Positions 1 to 14,645 of a stretch of 64,000 nt of DNA are shown piece after piece. A model generated the notes under the pieces. The model made no database searches and was not told the DNA's origin. It worked only from the letters and a program-made list of their open reading frames with translations. The stretch is from Ruegeria spongiae (GTDB lineage: Bacteria; Pseudomonadota; Alphaproteobacteria; Rhodobacterales; Rhodobacteraceae), in contig NZ_JAMFMB010000017.1 of assembly GCF_023502395.1 (NCBI RefSeq), forward strand, positions 1 to 64,000, written 5' to 3'. Positions within the stretch are counted from its first letter, which is position 1. Every line of letters starts with the position of its first letter. The position numbers and the translations under genes were made by a program.

Positions 1-57
1 CCTCTGACTTACCTTGCCTATTCCATCAACGCCATTTTACGAGATTGAGTTGCGGAT

Positions 58-1164
58 CTATTTGGCGGGAACAGGGAGTTGAGTGGCGGCGTTCAGTTTC
101 TGCCAGTCGAACGTGACACCAACACCCGGAACATCAGACGCGATCGCTAGGTGGCTCTCAACCACCAGAGGACGCGTCGTGTAGCTGTCTATTGGAAAGG
201 AATGCACCTCGATCCAGTCTGCATTGGAACGGGCTGAGACAAGGCTTACATGCAGCTCCTGCATCCCATGACTGCAGACAGGCAATCCATGGGACAATGC
301 ACGTTCCGCAACCTGAAGAAAACCGGTGATGCCACCGCAATTCGAGGCGTCGGGCTGGATGTAGCTGAGTTGTGACCGTGCGAAGGCCTGGTCAAACTCA
401 TGGATGGTGTGCAGGTTCTCGCCCATGGCAAGCGGCATACCGGTGGCCTCGGCGATCTGACCATAACCGGCATAGTCATCCGGGATCGTCGGCTCTTCGA
501 ACCACAGCAGGTCGAAAGACGCAAACGCCTCGGCCGCCGCAATCGCCTGCGGCACGGACATCGAATAATTTGCATCCACCATGAACGCAATATCGGGTCC
601 GATCAGGTCGCGAACGGCTTTGATGCGGGCCACATCCTCGGCCAGGGTCGGTTGCCCGATCTTGATCTTCACCCCGTTGAAGCCGCAATCCAGATATCCC
701 TGAACGGATGACAGCAGTTTTGGCAGCTCAAAGCCCAGATCAATGCCCCCGCAATAGGCCTTGCAGGATCGCCCTGCCCCACCCGCCATTTTCCAGAGCG
801 GCTGACCGCTGTGCTTGCCCCGCAGGTCCCACAGGGCAATGTCGATGGCAGAGATGGCGAATGAGGCAATGCCGCCGCGCGCCACGTAATGCACATGCCA
901 TTGCATCGCCTCATAGAGGCCTTCGACGGCATCCGCCTGCTGACCTATCAGAAACGGCGCCAGATCGTGGTCGATCATCGCAACAATGGCATGCCCGCCC
1001 TTGCCACCGGTATAGGTGTAACCGGTACCCTCGCTGCCATCGGCAAGGCACACCGTCGCGGTGACAAGCTCGAAGAAATGATGATCGCCATGCTTCGCAT
1101 CGACCAGCACTTCGACCAGCGGAATGTGGAACAGCCGCGTTTTGATGGCGGTGATGCGGCTCAC
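58..1164 (-). CDS. Enolase-superfamily enzyme, mandelate racemase subgroup (acid-sugar dehydratase or racemase)
   Basis: A 368-residue mandelate racemase/muconate lactonizing-type protein, presumably abstracting the alpha-proton of a carboxylate substrate with Mg2+. The N-terminal capping domain covers about residues 1-125 and the barrel the rest. Visible catalytic elements are the KxK pair (K166, K168), metal ligands D197, E223 or E224 and E249, and a D272/H299 dyad; the dyad places it in the mandelate racemase subgroup, which contains many acid-sugar dehydratases. The start is GTG with AGGA about nine bases upstream. It stands alone, divergent from the glycogen operon. The true substrate cannot be read from the sequence, so no symbol is given. 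Confidence 0.85.
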   Translation of the reverse strand: MSRITAIKTRLFHIPLVEVLVDAKHGDHHFFELVTATVCLADGSEGTGYTYTGGKGGHAIVAMIDHDLAPFLIGQQADAVEGLYEAMQWHVHYVARGGIASFAISAIDIALWDLRGKHSGQPLWKMAGGAGRSCKAYCGGIDLGFELPKLLSSVQGYLDCGFNGVKIKIGQPTLAEDVARIKAVRDLIGPDIAFMVDANYSMSVPQAIAAAEAFASFDLLWFEEPTIPDDYAGYGQIAEATGMPLAMGENLHTIHEFDQAFARSQLSYIQPDASNCGGITGFLQVAERALSHGLPVCSHGMQELHVSLVSARSNADWIEVHSFPIDSYTTRPLVVESHLAIASDVPGVGVTFDWQKLNAATQLPVPAK

Positions 1165-1280
1165 GATGAAGGTCCTTGGATGGCGCCCATAGATTTGAGA
1201 CCGGCTTTCCCGCCGACCGGTTCTGTTCGCCGGAGCAGGGCTGGTCGCGACTGCAGGTCAAACATCTCAATTCCCCAAAG

Positions 1281-1294
1281 TTTGGTATGACAAA
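1281..1294. promoter_or_regulatory. Imperfect palindrome, possible GntR-type operator
   Basis: TTTGGTATGACAAA matches its own reverse complement at 10 of 14 positions. It lies 117 bases upstream of the enolase-superfamily start. GntR/FCD regulators, which often control sugar-acid genes, bind sites of this look, but no such regulator is in the window. Weak evidence. Confidence 0.25.
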
Positions 1295-1373
1295 ATTTCA
1301 CCCCAGTTAACGGCCCCGAGTCACGCAATGTCAATAAGCGCTCAAATTAGGCCTGCGAACGCCAGCATTTTTG

Positions 1374-1396
1374 CTTTAGGTCTGACTGACCTAAAG
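1374..1396. promoter_or_regulatory. Perfect 9-bp inverted repeat upstream of glgP
   Basis: CTTTAGGTC and GACCTAAAG are exact complements separated by five bases (TGACT). There is no T-run on either side in the right orientation, so it does not look like an intrinsic terminator. An operator for a dimeric regulator of the glycogen operon or of the divergent enolase-superfamily gene is the simplest reading. The binding protein is unknown. Confidence 0.5.
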
Positions 1397-1601
1397 ACCC
1401 AGCGGCACTTTTGGTCCTATCAAAGTGTGAATTTCCGACACCCCTCCGGCCCACGGCGCGCATGAGGGCCGGGCGCAAACCCGTAATGTGATGCCAAAAC
1501 GTGCCCATTCTTGGAAATACAACACGCACACTGGCTGAAACCGGACCCGGGCGCGGAATAGGAGTTGCGGCGGGGGCCAAGGGCAAGGCATCCTCGGCAG
1601 C

Positions 1602-3977
1602 ATGAAAAACGATATTCTGAAACGTCTGCGGTATTCTCTGGGCAAGGACGCAGGTGCTGCCTCAGTCCAGGACTGGCGCATGGCGCTCTCACTGGTTCTG
1701 CGCGACCAACTTGTTGATGTCTGGCTTGACAGCGCGCGCAGGGCCGAGGTCAACGCGTCCAAGCGGGTGTACTACCTGTCGATGGAGTTCCTGATCGGAC
1801 GCCTGATCGAAGACATGATCTCGAACCTCGGACTCGACGCTGCGGCCCGCGACGCGGTCGAGGCGCTGGGACAGGATTACGACATGATCGTGCATGACGA
1901 GCCGGATGCGGCGCTTGGCAATGGCGGGCTTGGTCGTCTGGCCGCGTGTTTCATGGATTCGCTGGCAACGCTGGGCATCCCTGCCTTCGGCTACGGTATC
2001 CGCTATGAGCATGGCCTGTTCGAGCAGAGCTTTGTCGACGGCGCGCAGGCTGAAAGCCCCGAGACCTGGCTGTCGCAGCGCCACGTGTGGGAATTCGAAC
2101 GCCCCGAGGTGCAGCACCGCATCGGGTTCGGTGGCCATGTAAGCCGCGACGGCGGGCGCGCGACATGGCATCCCGACAATATGGTGGTTGCCACAGGGTA
2201 CGACACGCCGGTGGTGGGCTGGCAGGGCGAATGGGGCAACACGTTGCGGCTGTGGTCGGCAAAGCCCGTGAACCCGTTCGACCTGGAAAGCTTCAACCGC
2301 GGAGATTACCTCGCCGCCAGCCGATCCGAGGCACTGGCGCGCACGATCTCACGCGTCCTCTATCCCGATGACACCACCGAGAACGGCAAGGAATTGCGGT
2401 TGAAGCAGGAGTATTTCTTTACCGCTGCCTCGATCATGGACCTCATGTGCCGCCACATGGAAGAAGATGGCGACATTCGCGCATTGCCCGAACATGTGGC
2501 GATCCAGCTCAACGATACCCACCCCGCCATTGCCGGACCGGAACTGGTGCGGCTGCTGGTGGACGATCACGGATTGGCGATGGCCGAGGCGATCACGCTG
2601 GCCCGCCGCTGCCTGGCCTATACCAACCACACCCTTCTGCCCGAAGCGCTGGAACGCTGGCCCGAGGGGCTGTTCGCGCGCGTGCTGCCCCGGCACCTCG
2701 AGATCATTCGCGAGATCGAGGCGGCGCAACAGGCCGAATTCCCCGGCAGCCCGCACATTCTGGAACATGGCGACGTCTGCATGGGCGAGCTGGCCTTTGT
2801 GATGGCGCATAAGGTCAATGGCGTCTCGGCCCTGCATACCGACCTGGTCAAGAAAACGGTCTTTGCCGAGCTGCACCGCATCCACCCCACGCGCATCGTG
2901 AACCAGACCAACGGCATCACGCCCCGCCGGTGGCTGCACGGCTGCAACCCCGCGCTGCGCGATCTGATTACGCAGCAACTGGGTGACACCTGGGTCAGCG
3001 ATCTGGAACAGCTTGCCGCGCTGAAAGCCAAACGCTCTGACACGAGCTTTATCCAGGCGTTCCAGCAGGCCAAGCGCAGCAACAAGGTGGCATTGTCCAA
3101 TTGGATCAGCGAGACCTGCGGGGTTGCTTTGGACCCCGACGCGATGTTCGACGTGCAGATCAAGCGTATTCATGAATACAAACGGCAATTGATGAACCTG
3201 CTGGAAACGGTCGCGCTCTGGAACGAGATGCGCGACGATCCCGACAGGGACTGGACCCCGCGCGTGAAGATCTTTGGCGGCAAGGCGGCGCCGGGCTATG
3301 TTCTGGCCAAGCAGATCATTCATCTGATCAACGATGTCGCCCGCGTGGTGAATGCCGACCCCGCCACAAAGGGGCGGCTCAGGATCGTGTTTCCGCCAAA
3401 CTACAATGTAACGATGGCAGAACGGCTGATCCCCGCCGCCGATCTGTCGGAGCAGATCTCGACCGCGGGCAAAGAGGCGTCGGGCACCGGCAATATGAAA
3501 TTTGCCCTGAACGGCGCGCTGACCATCGGGACACTGGACGGCGCCAATGTCGAGATCCGCGATCATGTCGGCAGCGAGAACTTCTTTCTGTTCGGACTGA
3601 CCGCCAGCGAAGTGGTGGACCGCCGCCATCAGCACGGTTTCTCGCGCGCCGCGATCGAGGCCAGCCCGCGCCTGCAGCGGGTGCTAGGACAGATATTCGA
3701 GGGACGCTTCTCGCCCGAGGATCCCCATCGCCATCACGGTCTGATCGGGATGCTGTATGACCATGACCATTTCCTGGTGACCTGTGATTTCGACAGCTAT
3801 TACGACACCCAGCGCCGCGCCGATGTCGTCTTTCAGAACTCGCGGAACTGGGCGTCGATGGCGCTGATGAACACCGCCAGCATGGGGTGGTTCTCGTCGG
3901 ATCGCACGATCCAGGGATATGCCAGAGACATCTGGCAGGCGGACGCACCAAGATCGGCGCTGGAGCGCTCCGCATGA
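1602..3977 (+). CDS. glgP: Glycogen/starch phosphorylase
   Basis: A 791-residue GT35 phosphorylase that releases glucose-1-phosphate from non-reducing ends of glycogen using phosphate and pyridoxal phosphate. The pyridoxal-phosphate lysine is K633 in GTGNMKF, inside the well-conserved [10 protein letters not shown] block. Other family blocks are [14 protein letters not shown] near residue 107 and the [12 protein letters not shown] stretch. Length is close to the E. coli enzyme (about 815). It is the first gene of the operon, and its stop overlaps the glgB start as ATGA. Having the degradative enzyme first in a synthesis operon suggests that both turnover directions are expressed together. Confidence 0.95.
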   Translation: MKNDILKRLRYSLGKDAGAASVQDWRMALSLVLRDQLVDVWLDSARRAEVNASKRVYYLSMEFLIGRLIEDMISNLGLDAAARDAVEALGQDYDMIVHDEPDAALGNGGLGRLAACFMDSLATLGIPAFGYGIRYEHGLFEQSFVDGAQAESPETWLSQRHVWEFERPEVQHRIGFGGHVSRDGGRATWHPDNMVVATGYDTPVVGWQGEWGNTLRLWSAKPVNPFDLESFNRGDYLAASRSEALARTISRVLYPDDTTENGKELRLKQEYFFTAASIMDLMCRHMEEDGDIRALPEHVAIQLNDTHPAIAGPELVRLLVDDHGLAMAEAITLARRCLAYTNHTLLPEALERWPEGLFARVLPRHLEIIREIEAAQQAEFPGSPHILEHGDVCMGELAFVMAHKVNGVSALHTDLVKKTVFAELHRIHPTRIVNQTNGITPRRWLHGCNPALRDLITQQLGDTWVSDLEQLAALKAKRSDTSFIQAFQQAKRSNKVALSNWISETCGVALDPDAMFDVQIKRIHEYKRQLMNLLETVALWNEMRDDPDRDWTPRVKIFGGKAAPGYVLAKQIIHLINDVARVVNADPATKGRLRIVFPPNYNVTMAERLIPAADLSEQISTAGKEASGTGNMKFALNGALTIGTLDGANVEIRDHVGSENFFLFGLTASEVVDRRHQHGFSRAAIEASPRLQRVLGQIFEGRFSPEDPHRHHGLIGMLYDHDHFLVTCDFDSYYDTQRRADVVFQNSRNWASMALMNTASMGWFSSDRTIQGYARDIWQADAPRSALERSA

Positions 3978-6190
3978 ACATGACGGCAGAACTTGTCGAC
4001 CCAGCCGAGGCAGCCGCGCTGATCGCGGGGCAGCACGGTGACCCGTTTGCCGTGCTCGGACTGCACCGGTTGGACGACAGGCTGGTGCTGCGTGCGCTGC
4101 GGCCCGAGGCGGATGGGGTCGAGGTTCTGGAGGTCAGGACAGGCCGCAAGCTTTGCGCGCTCGAACCGGTGGCGAAAGGTCTGTTTGCCGGGGTGATTCC
4201 GCGCCGCAAGAACCGTTTCGCCTACAAGCTGCGCCTGAGCCGGGGTGGCGACGTCTGGGAAGAATACGACGCCTATGGCTTTGGACCGCGATTGGGCGAT
4301 CTGGATGAATATCTGCTGGGCGAGGGTACCCACCGCCAGCTCTGGCGCGCGCTTGGCGCTCATGTCGGGAGCCATGAAGGCGTCGAAGGCACGCATTTTG
4401 CGGTCTGGGCCCCCAACGCCGCGCGGGTTTCCGTTGTCGGCGATTTTAACGGTTGGGACGGTCGGCGCAATGTGATGCGGCGGCGCGGGGCCACCGGGAT
4501 ACACGAGATATTCCTGCCCGGCATCACCGACGGGGTGACCTACAAATACGAGATCCTCGATGGCGATCACGCCTTGCTGCCCCTCAAAGCCGATCCGGTC
4601 GGTTTTGGCGCCGAGCATCCACCGAAAACCGCCTCGATCGTGCGGGATCTGAGCGGCTATGACTGGGCCGACGCGGGCTGGATGCAGTCACGCGGCGCGC
4701 AGCAGAAGATCGACCAGCCGATCTCGATCTATGAGGTGCATCTGGAAAGCTGGCGGCGTGTACCCGAAGAGGGCAACCGGTCGCTCAGCTACCTAGAGCA
4801 TGCGCAGCAGCTGGTGGGCTATGCGCGCGACATGGGCTTCACCCATATCGAGTTGACGCCGGTGTCCGAGTATCCGTTCGGTGGGTCCTGGGGATATCAG
4901 CCGGTGGGGCTCTTTGCGCCCACCTCGCGTTTTGGCGCGCCGAACGATTTTCGCGCCTTTGTCGAGGCCTGTCACGCGGCGGGCCTGGGCCTGATCATCG
5001 ACTGGGTGCCGGGGCATTTCCCGAGTGATGAACACGGGCTGGCCCGGTTCGACGGCCCCGCGCTCTATGAACATGCCGACCCAAAGGAAGGCTACCACCC
5101 CGACTGGAACACGCTGGTCTACAATTATGGCCGCAGCGAGGTTCAGAACTTTTTGATCGCCAATGCGCAGTTCTGGTTCGAGGAATACCATATCGACGGG
5201 CTGCGCGTGGATGCGGTGGCCTCGATGCTCTATCGCGACTATTCCCGCAAAGACGGCGAGTGGATTCCCAATCAACATGGCGGGCGCGAAAACCTCGAAG
5301 CGATCGCCTTCATGCAGCGCATGAACGAAACGGTCTACGGGGCTGATGACACCATCATGACCGCAGCCGAGGAATCCACCGCCTTTCCAGGGGTCAGCGC
5401 GCCTACCGATACGGGTGGGTTGGGCTTTGGCTTCAAATGGAACATGGGGTGGATGAACGACACCCTGCGCTACATGTCCGAAGATCCGATCAACCGGAAA
5501 TACCATCACGACAAGATGACCTTTGGCCTGCATTACGCGTTCTCGGAGAACTTCATCCTGCCGCTCAGCCATGACGAGGTCGTGCATGGCAAGGGCTCGC
5601 TTCTGGGCCGGATGCCCGGGGATGACTGGCAACGCTTTGCAAACCTGCGCGCCTATTTCGGCTTCATGTGGGGGCATCCCGGAAAGAAGCTGCTGTTCAT
5701 GGGCGGCGAATTTGCCCAGGCGCAGGAATGGAACAACGAGACCAGCCTTGACTGGCACCTGCTCGACCAAGCGCCCCATCGCGGGATGCAGGCTCTGATA
5801 CGCGACCTGAACCATTTCTATGCCAAGACGCCCGCGCTCTATCAGCGCGACAGTGACCCCGAGGGGTTCCGGTGGGTCGATGGCGGCAATCAGGCGGATT
5901 CGATCCTGTCCTGGCTGCGTTTTGGCGATGAGGGCACACGCCCGGTGCTGGTGGTCGCCAATTTCACACCGGTGCCGCGCGAGGGATTTCGGATTGGCGT
6001 GCCGCAATCGGGCCACTGGGATGAGCGGCTGAATTCCGATGCTGCGATCTATGGCGGCAGCGACATGGGCAACCCGGGCGGCAGGCACTCGCACGAGATC
6101 GCCGCGCACGGATTTTCGCATTCCATCGAGATCTCCGTGCCGCCGCTGGCCACGGTATTCTTTGAACTGGCGGAGAACCGGCACGCCTGA
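3974..6190 (+). CDS. glgB: 1,4-alpha-glucan branching enzyme
   Basis: A 738-residue GH13 branching enzyme that introduces alpha-1,6 branches in glycogen. It has an N-terminal extension, a CBM48 module ([17 protein letters not shown]) and the catalytic barrel. D413 in GLRVDAV is the expected nucleophile and E466 in AAEES the acid/base; SHDEVVHG follows as the third catalytic region. An upstream in-frame extension lies inside glgP. The ATG at 3974 overlaps the glgP stop as ATGA and fits the usual N-terminus, so it was chosen; ATG at 3980 is an alternative. The next gene, glgC, starts 24 bases after the stop. Confidence 0.95.
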   Translation: MNMTAELVDPAEAAALIAGQHGDPFAVLGLHRLDDRLVLRALRPEADGVEVLEVRTGRKLCALEPVAKGLFAGVIPRRKNRFAYKLRLSRGGDVWEEYDAYGFGPRLGDLDEYLLGEGTHRQLWRALGAHVGSHEGVEGTHFAVWAPNAARVSVVGDFNGWDGRRNVMRRRGATGIHEIFLPGITDGVTYKYEILDGDHALLPLKADPVGFGAEHPPKTASIVRDLSGYDWADAGWMQSRGAQQKIDQPISIYEVHLESWRRVPEEGNRSLSYLEHAQQLVGYARDMGFTHIELTPVSEYPFGGSWGYQPVGLFAPTSRFGAPNDFRAFVEACHAAGLGLIIDWVPGHFPSDEHGLARFDGPALYEHADPKEGYHPDWNTLVYNYGRSEVQNFLIANAQFWFEEYHIDGLRVDAVASMLYRDYSRKDGEWIPNQHGGRENLEAIAFMQRMNETVYGADDTIMTAAEESTAFPGVSAPTDTGGLGFGFKWNMGWMNDTLRYMSEDPINRKYHHDKMTFGLHYAFSENFILPLSHDEVVHGKGSLLGRMPGDDWQRFANLRAYFGFMWGHPGKKLLFMGGEFAQAQEWNNETSLDWHLLDQAPHRGMQALIRDLNHFYAKTPALYQRDSDPEGFRWVDGGNQADSILSWLRFGDEGTRPVLVVANFTPVPREGFRIGVPQSGHWDERLNSDAAIYGGSDMGNPGGRHSHEIAAHGFSHSIEISVPPLATVFFELAENRHA

Positions 6191-6214
6191 ACCAAGAGCC
6201 GGAGGGAGGCGATC

Positions 6215-7474
6215 ATGAAAGAAGACAGGTTCGGATTGGCGCGGCAGACCATGGCCTTTGTGCTGGCCGGAGGGCGCGGCAGCCGCCTCAAGGAGATGAC
6301 CGATATTCGCGCCAAACCCGCCGTCTATTTCGGCGGCAAGACCCGGATCATCGATTTTGCCCTGTCCAATGCCGTCAATTCCGGCATCCGCCGTATCGGC
6401 GTGGCAACGCAATACAAGGCCCACAGCCTGATCCGCCACATCCAGCGCGGTTGGAGCTTCTTTCGGGCCGAGCGCAACGAAAGCCTCGATATCCTGCCCG
6501 CTTCGCAACAGCTGGATGAAAACAACTGGTACAAGGGCACCGCCGATGCGGTGACCCAGAACATCAAGATCATCGAGGGCTATGGCCCGAAATACGTCCT
6601 GATCCTGGCAGGAGACCATATTTACAAGCAGGACTATTCGCTGATGATCGAGCAGCACGTGCGCTCGGGCGCGAAAGTGACCGTGGGTTGCATTGCCGTT
6701 CCGCGCGACGAGGCCAGGGGTTTCGGCGTGATGGCCGTGGACGAAAACGACAAGATCCTGGATTTCGTCGAAAAACCCGCCGAACCGCCAACCATGCCCG
6801 GCGACCCGACAAAATCGCTCGCCAGTATGGGGATCTATGTTTTTGAGGCAGAGTATCTCTATGAGGTTCTGAAAAGGGATGCCGCCAATCCGCACTCAAG
6901 CAATGATTTCGGCAGCGACATCATCCCGGAAATTGTCGCGTCAGGCGGCGCGCAGGCCCATCCGTTCAGCCGCTCCTGTGTGATGTCCGGGCTCGAGACC
7001 GAGCCGTATTGGCGCGATGTTGGCACCATCGACGCCTACTGGCAGGCCAATATCGATCTGACCGATTTCAAGCCCGAGCTGGACATCTATGCCACTGACT
7101 GGCCGATCTGGACCTATTCGGAACTGACTCCACCGGCAAAGTTCATCCACAACGAAGAAGGGCGGCGGGGACAGGCCGTTTCGTCGATGGTGTCGGGGGG
7201 CTGCATCATCTCGGGCTCGACGCTGTATCGCTGCCTTTTGTTCACCGGTGTCCGAACCCATTCCTATTCACAGCTTGAAGGTGTCGTGGCGCTTCCTTAT
7301 GCCGAGGTCGGGCGCCGCGCCTACCTGAAGAACGTCGTGATCGACCGGGGTGTAAAAATACCACCCGGCCTGATCGTCGGCGAGGATGCAAAAAGCGATG
7401 CAAAGCGGTTTCGGCGCTCGGATAACGGGATATGTCTGATCACGCAGGACATGATCGACAAGCTGGAAGGGTGA
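6215..7474 (+). CDS. glgC: Glucose-1-phosphate adenylyltransferase (ADP-glucose pyrophosphorylase)
   Basis: A 419-residue nucleotidyltransferase making ADP-glucose from glucose-1-phosphate and ATP, the committed step of bacterial glycogen synthesis. The N-terminal [15 protein letters not shown] motif binds nucleotide. The [21 protein letters not shown] stretch is also typical, as is a C-terminal left-handed beta-helix region. The start follows a strong GGAGG ribosome binding site. It lies between glgB and glgA, and glgA begins one base after its stop. Control by sugar-phosphate effectors is known for the family but cannot be specified here. Confidence 0.96.
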   Translation: MKEDRFGLARQTMAFVLAGGRGSRLKEMTDIRAKPAVYFGGKTRIIDFALSNAVNSGIRRIGVATQYKAHSLIRHIQRGWSFFRAERNESLDILPASQQLDENNWYKGTADAVTQNIKIIEGYGPKYVLILAGDHIYKQDYSLMIEQHVRSGAKVTVGCIAVPRDEARGFGVMAVDENDKILDFVEKPAEPPTMPGDPTKSLASMGIYVFEAEYLYEVLKRDAANPHSSNDFGSDIIPEIVASGGAQAHPFSRSCVMSGLETEPYWRDVGTIDAYWQANIDLTDFKPELDIYATDWPIWTYSELTPPAKFIHNEEGRRGQAVSSMVSGGCIISGSTLYRCLLFTGVRTHSYSQLEGVVALPYAEVGRRAYLKNVVIDRGVKIPPGLIVGEDAKSDAKRFRRSDNGICLITQDMIDKLEG

Positions 7475-7475
7475 C

Positions 7476-8912
7476 ATGCAGGTCTTGATGGTCGCATCGG
7501 AATGCGCGCCTTTTGCCAAAACCGGCGGGCTGGCGGATGTTGTGGGCGCGCTGCCCGCCGCGCTCGCGTCCCTAGGCGTCGAGGCGCAGGTTTTGATGCC
7601 CGCCTACCCATCCCTGTTCCCGCTGCTGCCCCAAGGCGAAGAGGTGGCCAGATTTGACGACCTGCCCGGCGGCACCGGGCGGCTGATGCGGGTGACCTCT
7701 GATGGCGTGCCGTTGCTGCTGCTTGATGCGCCGCAGCTCTTTGACCGGCCCGGCGGGCTTTACGTCGATGAAAACGGGCGGGACTGGCCCGATAACGATC
7801 TGCGCTTTGGTGCGCTGTCGCAGGCTGCAGCACGGGTCTGTACGGGCGTCATCGACGGGTACCAGCCCGACATCCTGCACGCGCATGACTGGCAGGCGGC
7901 CCTTGCGCCGGTCTATCTGAAAATGGACGGTCGGTCAGAGCCACGCTCGGTCTTCACCATCCACAACATCGCGTTTCAGGGCCGTTTCGGCCCGCAGGCG
8001 CTTGGCCCGCTGGGCCTCAAACGCGACTGGTTCCATCCTGAAGCGCTCGAATATCACGGCGATCTGAGCTTTCTCAAGGGCGGGTTGATGTTCGCCGACC
8101 GCATCACCACCGTCAGCCCGACCTATGCCCGCGAAATCCTGACACCGGAATTCGGCATGGGCCTCGACGGTGTGCTGCGCGCCCGCAACGCGGTCCTGAG
8201 CGGTCTGCTCAATGGGATCGACCTGAATAGCTGGAACCCCGCCACCGACGACAAGATCGCTCGCCCATACGACGCACGCAACCTGAAACGCAAAGCGGAG
8301 AACCGGGCAGCGATCTGTGATCGAATGGCGCTAGAGCCCAACGCGAGAGGTCCCTTGTTCTGCGTAATCAGCCGGTTGACCCAGCAAAAAGGTCTGGACG
8401 CGTTGCTGAGCGCGGTGCCGCATCTGGTCGCACGCGGTGCCCAGCTTGCCGTGCTTGGGGCCGGAGAGCCGGATCTGGAGGCCGGGTTCAGGCAGGCGGC
8501 GCAGGACCATACGGGCAGTGTCGGCGCGTTCATCGGGTATGATGAGCCCCTGTCGCATCTGTTGCAGGCCGGTAGCGACGCGATCCTGATTCCCTCGCGG
8601 TTCGAACCCTGCGGCCTTACCCAGCTTTACGGTCTGCGCTATGGCACTTTGCCGGTCGTCGCGCGAACCGGCGGGCTGGCCGACACGGTGATCGACGCCA
8701 ATGTCGCAGCTCTTGCGGTCAAGGCGGCAACCGGATTTGTCTTTGACAATGTCAGCGCCGAGGGTCTGGCACAGGTGATCAATCGGGTGGTCGATGCCCA
8801 TGCCGATCCCCGGCTCTGGCAAAACATGCAGCGCGCCGCGATGCGCCATCCGGTCGGTTGGGACGACAGCGCCAAGGGATATGCCGACCTCTATGCCGCG
8901 TTGGTCGCATGA
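7476..8912 (+). CDS. glgA: Glycogen synthase (ADP-glucose type)
   Basis: A 478-residue GT5 glycosyltransferase that extends alpha-1,4-glucan chains from ADP-glucose. K15 in the AKTGGLADVVGALP motif is the ADP-glucose binding lysine. The C-terminal Rossmann domain carries the PSRFEPCGLTQLYGLRYG motif. Length matches the bacterial family (about 475-480). The ATG lies one base after the glgC stop, and its own stop overlaps glgX as ATGA, consistent with translational coupling. Confidence 0.96.
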   Translation: MQVLMVASECAPFAKTGGLADVVGALPAALASLGVEAQVLMPAYPSLFPLLPQGEEVARFDDLPGGTGRLMRVTSDGVPLLLLDAPQLFDRPGGLYVDENGRDWPDNDLRFGALSQAAARVCTGVIDGYQPDILHAHDWQAALAPVYLKMDGRSEPRSVFTIHNIAFQGRFGPQALGPLGLKRDWFHPEALEYHGDLSFLKGGLMFADRITTVSPTYAREILTPEFGMGLDGVLRARNAVLSGLLNGIDLNSWNPATDDKIARPYDARNLKRKAENRAAICDRMALEPNARGPLFCVISRLTQQKGLDALLSAVPHLVARGAQLAVLGAGEPDLEAGFRQAAQDHTGSVGAFIGYDEPLSHLLQAGSDAILIPSRFEPCGLTQLYGLRYGTLPVVARTGGLADTVIDANVAALAVKAATGFVFDNVSAEGLAQVINRVVDAHADPRLWQNMQRAAMRHPVGWDDSAKGYADLYAALVA

Positions 8913-11010
8913 CATTTCAGGCGCGTATCTCCACCCGGTTTGAGCCGGGCAGCCCGCACCGTCTGGGCGCGCATTTCGACGGTGGGGGCACAAACTTTGC
9001 CGTGTTCTCTGAAAATGCGCAGCAGGTTTATCTGTGCCTCTATTCGGCGGATGGGCACCAAGAGGAACACCGCCTGCCGCTGCCCGAGCGTACGGGCGGC
9101 ATCTGGCACGGCTATCTACCGGGGCTGCAGCCCGGTGCGCTATACGGATATCGCGTTGCGGGCCCTTATGATCCCGATCAGGGTCATCGGTTCAACATCA
9201 ACAAACTGTTGCTCGACCCCTACACGCGCGAGATGTCAGGTGACTTCACCGATCACGGCGCAACATTCGGCTACCAGGTGGACGCGCCGCAGACGGATCT
9301 GTCTTTCGACGCCCGCGACAGCGCGGGTTATGTGCCGAAATCGATTGTACCCGATCCCGCCATATATGCCCCCGATGCAGAGCCCCTTGCGCGCGGATGG
9401 GACAACACGGTGATTTACGAGGCACATGTCAAGGGTGCCACCATCCGCAACCCGGCCGTCCCGGACGCGCTGCGCGGCACGTTCGACGGGTTGGGTTCAC
9501 CGCAGATGCTGGACCACCTGAGCGCGCTCGGGATCACCACGATCGAACTGCTGCCGGTGCAGGCCATCAAATCCGAAAGCGCCTTGATCCGGCGCGGCCT
9601 CGTGAACTACTGGGGCTACAACACCATCGGGTTCTTCGCGCCCGAGCCGCGGTATCTGGGGCCCGCCGGTGTGCTAGGCTTCCGCGCGATGGTGGAGCGG
9701 TTTCACACCGCCGGGATCGAGGTGATCCTGGACGTGGTCTATAACCACTCGGCCGAAGGCGATCACCTTGGCCCGACGCTGTCATTCCGGGGCCTCGACA
9801 ATGCCGCCTATTATCGACTGCTGGACGGCCAGCCGCGCTATTATGTCAACGACACCGGATGCGGCAACACGCTGGATGTGCGCCACCCGATCGTGACCCG
9901 TCTGATCCTGGACAGCCTGCGGCATTGGGTTCAGGTCATGGGGGTCGACGGATTCCGCTTCGATCTGGCGACCACGCTTTGCCGGGAAGATCACGGTTTC
10001 GACCGACGCGGCGGGTTTCTGGATGCGCTGCGTCAGGATCCTGTTCTGAGCGCCGTCAAGCTGATCGCGGAACCCTGGGACATCGGCCCCGGCGGGTATC
10101 AGCTGGGCAGTTTCCCGGCAGAGTTTGCCGAGTGGAACGACCGGTTCCGTGACACCGTGCGTCGGTTCTGGCACGGCGACCGGCAGAGCGCTCAGGATCT
10201 GGGTTCTGCCTTGCTGGGCTCTGCCGATATCTTTGATACCCAAGGCAGGCGGGTCTGGTCTTCGATCAATTTCGCCGCCGCCCATGACGGGTTTACTCTG
10301 GCCGATACCACGCGCTACGCGCAGCGCCACAACCACGCCAATGGCGAAGACAACCACGATGGCCACCACGCCAATTTCAGTGAGAATTTCGGCGTTGAAG
10401 GGCCAACCGACGACCCTGGCATCACCGCAGCGCGGCTCAGACGGCAGCGCAACCTGCTGGCAACAACGCTGCTGTCGCAGGGCACGCCGATGCTGCTGGC
10501 GGGTGACGAGGGCGGTCATTCAAAGCGCGGCAACAACAACAGCTATTGTCAGGACAACGAGGTCAACTGGATCGACTGGAGCGCGCTGGACAGTGATCTG
10601 ATCGCCTTCACCGCCGCCCTTACCCGGTTTCGGCGCGACCATCCGGTGCTGCGGCAAAACAACTTTCTGCACGGGGCCATCAGAACCTCGGACGACAAAC
10701 CAGATGTGGAATGGCGTGGCTTTGACGGCGCCGCGCTGAACTGGCGCGATCCTGGGCTGGCTTGCCTGTGCCTGCACCTGCGTGGCAATGCTGAAACGCC
10801 GCGCGGTACTGCCGAGACGGATGAGGTTCTGCTGGCCTTCAACCGGACCGGCGATCCGCAGGAATTGATCCTGCCACCTGCCTCGCGAGGCTGGGCGCGA
10901 GAAATTGACACCTCGGTGATGCAGCAGCGGCGACTGGCCCTGCCGGGTGTCTCAATCGTGGTTCCGCCTCACGCGATTGCCGCTTTTTGCCTGTCCGATG
11001 GGGCAGCGGA

Positions 11011-11014
<4 letters not shown>
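8909..11014 (+). CDS. glgX: Glycogen debranching enzyme GlgX (isoamylase type)
   Basis: A 701-residue GH13 isoamylase-type enzyme that hydrolyses alpha-1,6 branches of phosphorylase-trimmed glycogen. An N-terminal CBM48-like domain (about residues 10-110) precedes the barrel. Visible motifs include VVYNHSAEG, GFRFDLATTL with the nucleophile aspartate, LIAEPWDIG with the acid glutamate, and AAHDGFTL. An upstream in-frame extension overlaps glgA; the ATG at 8909, sharing ATGA with the glgA stop, gives the normal family start. It acts with glgP and malQ in glycogen breakdown. Confidence 0.94.
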
Positions 11015-14630
<3,616 letters not shown>

Positions 14631-14645
14631 CCGGAAAGGTGTATC

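Larger units (their letters stand above)
1165..1601. other. Divergent intergenic region between the enolase-superfamily gene and glgP
   Basis: A 437-base stretch without a credible gene. It must carry the promoters of both divergent transcription units. It contains a perfect inverted repeat at 1374-1396 and a weaker palindrome, TTTGGTATGACAAA, at 1281-1294 that resembles GntR-type sites. I could not place convincing -35/-10 boxes. Confidence 0.6.

Noticed and set aside
4793-6895. A 700-codon open frame on the minus strand
   Set aside because: Antisense to glgB and glgC, both of which have full catalytic motifs and ribosome binding sites.
14631-14645. Terminator between pgm and the hps operon
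   Set aside because: Only 15 bases separate the stops, with no inverted repeat or T-run.
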